This document shows, in pieces, positions 56,301 through 64,000 of a stretch of DNA of 64,000 nucleotides (position 1 is its first letter; each line of letters starts with the position of its first letter). The notes under the pieces were generated by a model that was given only the letters and a program-made list of their open reading frames with translations, was not told the origin of the DNA and did no database searches. The stretch is from Capillidium heterosporum. Lineage: Eukaryota; Entomophthoromycota; Entomophthoromycetes; Entomophthorales; Capillidiaceae. The stretch is from positions 1,736,001 through 1,800,000 of the forward strand of contig WBMQ01000001.1 of NCBI GenBank assembly GCA_016630905.1, written 5' to 3'. The position numbers were made by a program, and so were the translations under genes.

Positions 56301-58458
56301 TTATTTGATATCCGACCCATTTTGAGCGCCGATTTCAAGCCTTCGGGGCTTCTTATCGGCAAATTCCTTTCCGACTGGACAACCTTCCACCTGAAAAGTG
56401 AGTTGAAACGGTTTGAGGGTCGTGATGATGTTGTTCTCAAATGCTTACGCAACACCTTCTTAGCGTTACAAAAAGAGCTGGTCTCGGCCCACGGTAACGA
56501 TCTGATGGAGTGTGCTTCTACGTTGCTAGCCTATCGCAAGTTAAATACCGTTTACTTTGGTCATATTGGAGACACTTTGGCAGTAATAGCGAGGAAGGGG
56601 AATAAGTTCCATCTTGTCGGCCAGCCCCATCTGCCTTCGGACGAAGAGGAGGTGCGAAGGATACGCGATACAGGAGGTTATATCACGACCAATGGGCTGG
56701 TTAACGGATCAGTAGAGGTATCTCGGTGCTTTGGTTTGTCCCAGCACATGCCTACGATAAACACCAACCCGTGTCTACAGAAGGTTGAGCTGACGCCAGC
56801 CGACGAATTCATCATAATAGCCAACCGCAATTTGTGGGCGACAATAAGTTACCAGACAGCAGTTGAGATTGCAAAAACCGAGAGTGATAATCCCAGTGTA
56901 GCCGCCCAGAAGCTGCGCGACTTTGCAATAGCCTACGGGGCCGATGGTGCGCTACTAGTAATGGTAATCAAAGTTGGGGACCTCTTCAACCATAAGTTGC
57001 AGATACAACGTCGACTCACCAGATCCAAGGCTCGACCTTTCAACAACTCGGTGCTCATCTCCAATCAACATAACCTTTCAGGTCCCATGGACGACCGACG
57101 TCAGTATCAAAACGGTAATTTACGCCGAGTCCGTGACGAAATCCACCTAAGTCGTCAGATCCCGCCCCCGACCGGAAGTTTAGTTATTGTCTTCACCTAC
57201 ATCAAGGACAGTAAGAGTCTGTGGGAGAACTACAACGACGTCATGACCGATGCCTCACGCTTACACGATGCTATATTGCGATCAGCATTGAAAGTAGTTG
57301 AAGGCTACGAAGTCAAGAATGAAGGAGATTCCTTCATGGCTGCCTTCCAGTCGGTTGCCGCTGCCGTCCTATGGTGCTGCAAGGTCCAGCTTAACCTTTT
57401 ATTAGCAGAATGGCCGGCCAAGCTACTAGAGTTGCCGATTGGGCAACCTATATACGACTCTGAGAACCAGCACCAGCTACTGTACCGAGGGCTTACCGTC
57501 TCCATGGGTATGAACTACGGCAGTCCCATATGTGAGAAGGACGTCCATACCGACAGGATGGATTACTTTGGCCCTATGGTCAATAAGAGCGCTCGAGTCG
57601 CCGGCCAAGCGAAACCTGGGGAGATATCCGTAAGCCACGTCATTCTCCAGGAGTTGATGAACATCGATAGATTCTTTGTCTACGAAAGGGCACCGTCTCC
57701 TGAGTTGGATCTGACGCACGTGCAGGGGGGAGATCCCCAAAAGATCAAGATGGATCGCCACCAGATAAATGTCGACAAATTGTTGAAGATGGATCTCAGG
57801 CTGGTCGAGCTTGGCGAGAAGAAGTTGAAAGGAATGGAGCACCCCGAAGAGTTGTTCCTGGTAAACTTTGCATCTTTATATCCTATTTTTAACACCTTTA
57901 CCTCAATAGATCTTCCCCAAGGAGTTGATCGGAAGGTCTCAACCCGAACGCTTAACCACTGCCCCCAAGCCTACTGTCAAAGTCAGTATTACCCCTCTCG
58001 ACATCGAATGCAGCGTACAATTTACTTTAACCCAATTTCTACTAACTAACCTCTAGGAGCCTACCCTTGTCGAAATAGTTCGTAGTCTAGGCTACGTCTG
58101 CTTACGATTGGAACATACTGTGCAAGCGATCACCTACCCACAACAGGAACTCAAAAGGAACGATCCCATGCTTGTCACGCTACACAAACACATGACCAAA
58201 TCGGTAGCCGATAGCTTAAGCTTCCGTGAGCTCTTCAAAAGCTTGGAAAACATTTGTACCCGAATTGAAAACTGTGTAGCTACCCTCTTACTCTGCCAAG
58301 GCGACGACAGTATCGAAGATGTCATTCGAGCTATCCAAGTGTACCTCAAAGCTGTCAATGAGAGAACTAGTGACTGTAGGAAGGAAAACAACCCAAATGG
58401 ATTTAGCATATTGAATTCGGCCAAGTACAACCATTTGAAATCAGAAGAGTTTAGGTAG
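53322..58458 (+). CDS. CYR1: Adenylyl cyclase (RA, LRR, PP2C-like, class III cyclase domains)
   Basis: The first visible exon (from 53322, phase unclear) has no ATG in frame until 53438, so a 5' exon may be missing. Later exons give a Ras-association domain (RIFKANDTFVTICC to PSKYELFIRK), then from 54243 a long exon with over 20 leucine-rich repeats (54500-56100, e.g. LKSLDLSNNKITKL), a PP2C-like domain (SDRLDSTETLLSW to DGALLVMV, 56210-56970), and the class III cyclase domain (GSLVIVFTYIKDS to LKGMEHPEELF, 57170-57860). Short introns (e.g. 57860-57909) lead to a C-terminal tail ending 58458. The product makes cAMP and is the Ras/Gpr target upstream of protein kinase A. The second metal Asp (EGDSF), purine-site residues (MDYFGP) and NKSAR are kept, but the first metal Asp of FTDIKNS is Tyr (codon 57198-57200). 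Confidence 0.93.
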
Positions 58459-59102
58459 AGTAGGAGTATTTATTGTTGGGTGAGTTTCTTATTTAAATTT
58501 AATAAAGATTAAAGTTGGATTGAGCTGGGTACATATGTTTTAATGGATACAACTTTTAAAATGTACATCAGATCTATGTAATTTCATATTTTGTTCATAA
58601 ATAAATTGTAACTAGGAAAAGTATTTCTATAAACTATTCAAACAAGTACTTTGAAGTGTTGATATATAAGAAAACCAACCTCGATAAAGATAGTTTAACT
58701 ATATAGTAAATAGGAAAGACGCCAATATTTTTATAGAACGATAAAGTAAATTTAATTGAAAAACAACTACCAAGCAGTTTATAGTAAATCAGAACCCCTA
58801 CGTATACATCATCACAGTTAAAATCCTAAGACTAACTGTTCCCGATATTTATATATAGCATGTAGTAAGTGTCATCATATATCAATTGTAAGAGAGAAAT
58901 AGATGCTTGGAACTTTCGAAAGCTATACTTTCCCAACCATTCGTTTTATTAGCTTACGCACTACAGCCTATTAAATACCAACCTGCATCACTTTAAAGGT
59001 ACTCCATTGGTTTAAGGAGTACTTGCGAAAAACCTTTGATTTATTTTAAGGTGCTAAGCTTCCAATTCCTCAATTACAAGTTTGAGCTTAAAGGGTATCA
59101 AG
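58459..59102. other. Intergenic region
   Basis: 3' flank of the cyclase and promoter side of the TMEM242-like gene; no feature. Confidence 0.5.
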
Positions 59103-59694
59103 ATGGATAAGAACGATAATAAGATAGTGAAAGTTGATGATCAACCTACCGTAATTCAAGAATATGAAAAGCTGTTACCCAAGATAGCTTTGGCTTCCTT
59201 CACGTTAGGTTTAGCTTCCGTATTCTTTTACAACCGTAAAGGTACACTTTAACTTTTAATTTTGTGCTTACATTTTTATTAAACAAATATAGGTGCTCGA
59301 ACCAGTTTATTTAAAAGAAAGCTTTTAAAGAAACCAACTTTAGAGCCTTATAATCCACACTTGAAGTTAGCTACTAAATTTAGTTCCGAACCTATTGAAG
59401 AGGCGCGTATGTTTGCCTTAAAAACGTTTGGATTAGGTACTTTGCTGTGTACCACCGTTATGGGGACTATGACCTTGAGTGTGGCCTATCTGACGGGTTG
59501 TAAAGATGTATTTTTATTTTTTATTTGATAATGACCTAATATATTGCATTTAGTTGAAGGAATTCAGCCAGTTTATGAGATTACTAATTGGCAAGCAGAT
59601 ATTAAATAAGGATGAAGCGAATATACCGAGTTATGATGAGGATAAAGGATTGAAGGAGCTATACAGTGAGTTGGATCAGAGTAAGGAAAAGTAG
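59103..59694 (+). CDS. TMEM242-like mitochondrial inner-membrane protein
   Basis: Three exons (59103-59241, 59293-59517, 59554-59694) give 167 residues. There are two membrane helices: KIALASFTLGLASVFFYNRK (helix 1, short basic turn) and ALKTFGLGTLLCTTVMGTMT (helix 2), followed by GCKDLKEFSQFMRLLIG. The second-helix and post-helix wording matches TMEM242 (ALRALGWGSLYAW... then MNDFRSKMQSI), a small protein needed to assemble the c-ring of ATP synthase in animal mitochondria. That the fungal protein has this role is inference; the end is a soluble helix rich in Asp/Glu/Lys. The start is the only ATG upstream in frame. Confidence 0.75.
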
Positions 59695-60485
59695 TTTTAT
59701 TTTGGTTCTTTTTGGTTCGAATAGTGCCGATAAGAGTTTAGTTTAGAATAGATGTTGATAGTAGTTGGAGGAGGGAGTTAGTATTGGGGTTTGGAAGTTG
59801 AATGCTTGAGCTAGATATAATAAAAGTGTATGGTGCTTAAAGTAGTTGATATGGAATTTATTTTTCCAAAAATTTCAACATCTTGTTTGGATAGATATAT
59901 AGTATGCTTTTACCACCAAATTAGGATAAGTTTTATAGGCAATATTTATTACATAAGTTTTTATTAGTACATATATAATTTGTTAAATTGACTCGCATTT
60001 TGGTATTTTCTTGGACACAGTATAGTAGATTTTTACCTTACTAAACGATTTGGTCTACATTTTTGTACAAAAGTATATTCTGGCGTTACTACTATAAGTT
60101 TATTTTTATAAGAATTACGACTGTACCTTACCTTTTCTACGGTCTTTATAGCCACTACTAACAAAAACTAATCTGCAATTTATATCTGAAAAGGAACAAG
60201 TGTTTATTTCAAATGCATTTAACATCAGGTTTTGTAAGAATTTATAGTTCAGTATAAAAGGAGATGTATATATTTGATGGCATATTTAGAATTGAAAGTA
60301 TGCTACTATAGAACGAAATTAAATCCATAGTTTATAGGCATATCTTATTTACCTTAACCAGCACAAATAAATCTAATAAAAGTATAAAGACATAAAAGTA
60401 AAATGGTGCTGAGCTAATCAAATAAACAAAAGTTGTAGATATCAACCAAAGCCAAGTGTATTAGTAGTCGATTCGTAAGTTTTAT
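59695..60485. other. Intergenic region between convergent genes
   Basis: No gene or RNA feature seen. Confidence 0.5.
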
Positions 60486-61781
60486 TTACAAAAAGTAGAC
60501 TCCAACAGCAACCATGACGAAAATCAGCTTGAAATTAATTAGTAGCTTCAACCCACTGGATGAAATAATCGAGGTATCGAACTTGAACTTGGGATCCTTG
60601 ACGTTGGCGTAAGGTGAATTGGGGTAGTTGATATTGTTATCAGACTTGTCCAAGTTATCCACACCTAACTGGCTGGTTGTAGCAGCCACCAAGGACCTAT
60701 TGTCATTTATGGGAAAGTCTTGGGCTAACGACCAGACCATAGCTCCTTTAAGATTGTTCTTCTTGATGTAGTCGATTTTTAGGGAAGCTGCCTTGGTAGA
60801 TTCATAACTCAACATCATCTTCTGCTCGTCGTACCAACCCCAGTGAGCCTTGGCGTCGTCGTCCCAAATCTGCTCAAACTTTTCCCACTTGATGGCACTA
60901 GTCCCCGCGTAACCACCGTCGCCGACTTGGGCCGAAAGTTCCTTATCGTACGATGTGAATAATTTTTTTTCTTTGCAACCTCTAAATACTACGGCGTAAG
61001 CTGGGATGCCTAGTAAAAGCTTGTTGGCAGGGACGCCGTACTTGAGCATGGATTGAATACATGAGTCGACGCTAAGTATACCTTGCTTGGGGCTAAGTAG
61101 GTTGGAGGCGTGGTAAGCTACGTCGTTAAAAGGACCTGAAAAGTCGTAGGTCATCGTGTTGTAGTACTCGATATAGGGATCGATCCCTTTAAAGTCGTAG
61201 ACTTTCAAAAAGTAGTCGGGAGCTGGTAATGCTAACGTGACATAAGCTCTAAAATTTAACTTGGATTTGAACTTGTCGTTGAACTCTTTCAACAAGTCAA
61301 CCATATACTTTGCATCGTCCTTGTTACCCTTGACGCCTAACTTCTCGAATCCATAGACGGGGAACTCCCAATCCAAGTCGATAAAGTCGAAGCCAAATTG
61401 CTGCATCAAGTCGATAACTGAATCTACAAAGGTGCTTCGTGAAGTTGCGTCAGTGACCATGGTGCCAAAGTCTCCCAAGATAGAGAGACCAACCTTGACG
61501 TGACGGTGGTCCTGCTTTATCTTTATCAAACTGCCCAAGTGTCCCGTCAAGATTTTATCCTTGCCAACTGTGGAACTAGTAAAGTTGACGACTGCTTTGT
61601 TGTCCTTGATGTCGGCAAAGGCATATAAGATGTGGCTCACACGATCCAAGTCGAAGCTCTTGAAATCGTAGACCTGGGGTACATTCTTACCTAGGTAGTA
61701 GATCGAGTTGATGTAACCTTGGCATAGGATGGTAGGAAGGTAGAGCAAAGTTAGTAGTAGGTAATTGAGCTTCGGGTACAT
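60486..61781 (-). CDS. GH18 chitinase, secreted, probably GPI-anchored
   Basis: Intron-less, 431 residues. Signal peptide MYPKLNYLLLTLLYLPTILC (ATG 61781). The GH18 barrel begins INSIYYLGKNVPQVYDF; the substrate-side motif is KVGLSILGDFG (usual SxGG, here SILG), and the catalytic motif FDFIDLDWEFP (DxxDxDxE, proton-donor Glu near residue 137) is complete. Other marks are YNTMTYDFSGPF (M-x-Y-D), PANKLLLGIPAYA, the Trp-containing HWGWYDE loop and GAMVWSLAQDF. After the barrel a linker ends in SSSG and a hydrophobic tail (LIFVMVAVGVYFL) that fits a GPI-anchor signal. It would cleave beta-1,4 chitin at the cell surface or wall, for example during wall remodelling. Confidence 0.95.
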   Translation of the reverse strand: MYPKLNYLLLTLLYLPTILCQGYINSIYYLGKNVPQVYDFKSFDLDRVSHILYAFADIKDNKAVVNFTSSTVGKDKILTGHLGSLIKIKQDHRHVKVGLSILGDFGTMVTDATSRSTFVDSVIDLMQQFGFDFIDLDWEFPVYGFEKLGVKGNKDDAKYMVDLLKEFNDKFKSKLNFRAYVTLALPAPDYFLKVYDFKGIDPYIEYYNTMTYDFSGPFNDVAYHASNLLSPKQGILSVDSCIQSMLKYGVPANKLLLGIPAYAVVFRGCKEKKLFTSYDKELSAQVGDGGYAGTSAIKWEKFEQIWDDDAKAHWGWYDEQKMMLSYESTKAASLKIDYIKKNNLKGAMVWSLAQDFPINDNRSLVAATTSQLGVDNLDKSDNNINYPNSPYANVKDPKFKFDTSIISSSGLKLLINFKLIFVMVAVGVYFL

Positions 61782-61948
61782 TAAAGTGTTTTGTCGTTAT
61801 TAGTTGTTTGGATTTGTTAGTTGAAATGGAAAGGTAGTTTTGACTGGACCATCCAATTCAAATATAAGCTTCTATAATAAGGGATAAAGAGGTAATAAGT
61901 TAAATAAATAAAGGGTTTACTTAAACTTGACCAAGCTTAGCTGATGTC

Positions 61949-62253
61949 TTAGTTTTTGCCGTTTTGAAGGATGTGGAAGGAACGTGATATATCATTCAGT
62001 TGATCTACATTGGATTGAATTTGGGAATTTGACAATTTTGAACCACTTTTCTGTTTTGATGTGTACTGAACCTGATCCAAGATTAGCTTGTTTTTATTGT
62101 TGTCAAGTTTGATTGTGTTCCAATAAAATGGTCTATTCTATAGGATTGGATAGATAGAAAGTGCATATTCTTTACCGAGCATTACAGAATATTTTAAAAT
62201 TTTACGCCAAGTTCCAATAAACTACTGTAGTTGATACAATTAAAACTTGTCAT
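61949..62253 (-). CDS. Small protein of unknown function, two exons (78 residues)
   Basis: Exon 1 (62206-62253) and exon 2 (61949-62137) joined across a 68-base GTAAAA...CCTATAG intron give MTSFNCINYSSLLELG, then NRPFYWNTIKLDNNKNK, ILDQVQYTSKQKSGSK, and a helical end SNVDQLNDISRSFHILQNGK. One frame is kept throughout and both exons look coding. No ATG is needed elsewhere. The C-terminal helix could be a coiled-coil adaptor (as in small complex subunits), but no family is recognised. It lies between chitinase and PPG1 on the same strand. Confidence 0.5.
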
Positions 62254-62945
62254 TTACGATAACCTTTTATGGGTCAAATTCCCTAATAACCGGATAATAC
62301 CTTGCTTTTCAGTAGGAAGCTAATGTCTTTGTTGACTGACCAAGGAATAGAAATAACTTGAAAGTAAAAACTGTTATACTTTCTATTCCGAAATGGGAGC
62401 AGGTTCCAAAGAATTCCAAGTATTTTTACCATTTGTATGGAAATGGCAAATTTCCTTTATATTTCTTGGCTTAGTTTTCAAGATAAACTTTGGATAAACA
62501 GAGTTGTCCTTCAAATTGTATATGGGTTATAAAGCTTTATCATATTGTAATATCGAAACTAGGATAAGTACTTTACTATATAGCCTAAACTGATAATTTT
62601 GAAATTGTAATAGAGATGGGCTTATTGCTGTTAGATACGAAAAGGTCCATTAGACCTGGTAACTATACAAAAAACGAAGCCATTAGCTTATTATAAATAT
62701 GATCAACTTTATAGCTATATCCTATAAGTGAAAGTCAAAAATAGTACTGATATCGAACAGTTTATTAACAGTAACCCTATAGGAAATTCTACCATGCTTA
62801 GGCCGCTTACTTATTGATATTTTAGATATATCTTATCAAACTTTCTTATAACATCATTAAAATAGTCTACCAATTACAAATCTTATCAGTAGCATTAGCA
62901 ACTGCAAACATTTAACTATAGACCAGCTTCTCTGTTCAAAAAGAC
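62254..62945. other. Intergenic region
   Basis: 3' flank of PPG1 and promoter of the small gene; no feature recognised. Confidence 0.45.
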
Positions 62946-64000
62946 TTACAAGAAATAATCCAGCATTTCCTATTTTTAAAACAAAGTAAATATACAACTA
63001 GAAATGTATCGGATTCTAACTTACAGCTCCATCTTCTCTATTTAGACTGGGTCTTGTATGCGCAGGGGCAGCTTCAAAGGTGTTGAAATGGGCGTTTTCT
63101 ACTTCGAGTATCGATGCTAAATTGCCACACCTATAGCAATAGTTGGGGGCCGACCATACTGTAGATAGCATGCCTTGAAAAAGCACCTATAAATGATAGG
63201 TTTAGATCAAGTGGATAAATATACTAAATATATACCTGGTACCCTTCCATACACAGCTGATGGGCTCTCAATATGTGCTCCATACCGTTCAAATGTAAAA
63301 ACTGCTTGACAACTGATTTACCAAAGGTGTACCCAGCCCCCCTAATAGAAATTGGTAAAGGAATGGAAAGGAAAAGAGTACCTAGGTGATAGGGCAAACT
63401 CTTCCTTATCGGGATCAGGGTCGGACCATACTAAGTCGGCCATCGGGCCTTCATGAGGAATCTCTATTTATATTTATTGATAAGATAAATAATACCAAAA
63501 GTACCTTTGAAGCGGTCCAGCACTTTAATTTGATCTAACCAGTGGATTGAAGGTGATAAACCTATTTTATAAGGATTAAAATAGGCTTTTCATTTTTTAA
63601 AATGGTTAAACCTACCCCCATGCACGCAGAATATGGAGTTGTCAATGACGACACTCAATGTTAAAAAGTCAAAGAGGGATGTAAAATAGGTCCATACGTT
63701 AGAGCTGCCGTATTTCTTCAAGCATTCGGTGTAAAATCCATAGGTCTAAATTTGAAAATTGATATTGGGATTAAATGTTTTGATTTACTTGGGTAACCGT
63801 TCGTGACTCGTGATTCCCCCTTACTAGTTGGATACGTGAAGGGTAGCGTAGTTTGTAGCATACCAGCAAACTTATGGTTTCGACCGAGTAGTAACCTCGA
63901 TCTACGTAGTCGCCTACACTTTTAGAAATTTTAAAAAGCCAACGGTTACCTAGGAACAGATAGTTGGTGTCGGGTGGATACCCGCCTATTTTAAAGATCT
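62946..64000 (-). CDS. PPG1: PP2A-like serine/threonine phosphatase Ppg1 (5' end outside window)
   Basis: Partial at its N-terminus. Exons on the minus strand keep the phosphoprotein phosphatase motifs GDYVDRG and [49 protein letters not shown] and [11 protein letters not shown]. The SDPDPD...[10 protein letters not shown] wording and LCMEGYQ fit Ppg1 better than Sit4 or Pph3. A final intron (GTAAGTTAG...AAATAG, about 62970-63027) leads to a last exon ending MLDYFL, the carboxyl-methylation tail of the PP2A family, with stop at 62946. The active-site Asp, His and Asn ligands are present in what is visible. In yeast Ppg1 acts with the Far complex and affects glycogen and autophagy. Confidence 0.88.

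Noticed and set aside
57305-57895. Antisense open frames inside the adenylyl cyclase exon
   Set aside because: Shadows of a long, strongly coding exon.

Overview
This is nuclear DNA of a fungus. Genes are dense, AT-rich and split by very short spliceosomal introns (mostly about 33 to 70 bases, GTAA/GTAT...TAG). Fungal markers are an adenylyl cyclase with the fungal layout (Ras-association, leucine-rich repeats, PP2C-like, class III cyclase domain), a GPI-anchored GH18 chitinase, a fungal-type histone H3, Nic96, Ppg1, Trs23, an Ayr1-like reductase and a tRNA-Ile(UAU) with an intron. I cannot name the species; nothing in the sequence fixes it below kingdom.

Layout. 1-5.0 kb: end of a geranylgeranyltransferase-I beta subunit, then the divergent pair TRS23/NIC96. 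5.8-7.3 kb: a secreted proline-rich repeat protein. 8.3-9.7 kb: a WD40 protein. 10.5-15.0 kb: an Ayr1-like reductase, tRNA-Ile(UAU) and RQC1/TCF25. 15.3-16.7 kb: broken-looking RRM sequences. 17.9-20.3 kb: a disrupted kelch membrane-protein gene and tRNA-His. 20.8-25 kb: an F-box gene, a small unknown gene, a hairpin-rich GC patch and histone H3. 27.5-34.4 kb: divergent NDUFAF7-like and NIF3-like genes, a PH-domain protein, a methyltransferase and a secreted Kunitz-type protease inhibitor. 35.3-39.7 kb: a CCCH zinc-finger/methyltransferase-like protein, a small unknown gene and acireductone dioxygenase. 39.7-41.6 kb: an extremely AT-rich island, followed by a tiny secreted-peptide gene. 42-46.7 kb: three tandem F-box paralogues with a shared promoter element. 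47.8-48.9 kb: a decayed Old Yellow Enzyme gene. 50.7-64 kb: an MFS transporter, a small membrane protein, the adenylyl cyclase, a TMEM242-like mitochondrial protein, chitinase, a small unknown gene and the PP2A-like phosphatase PPG1 (cut by the window end).

Most genes are unrelated housekeeping genes in mixed orientation; several are divergent pairs sharing short promoters. The accessory parts are the F-box array, the AT-rich island, the decayed OYE and kelch genes, and the secreted proteins. The most unusual item is the Kunitz/BPTI inhibitor gene at 34.1-34.4 kb: it has a signal peptide, all six cysteines and a P1 arginine, in a fungal genome where that fold is not expected. Second is the adenylyl cyclase, whose first metal-binding aspartate is replaced by tyrosine.
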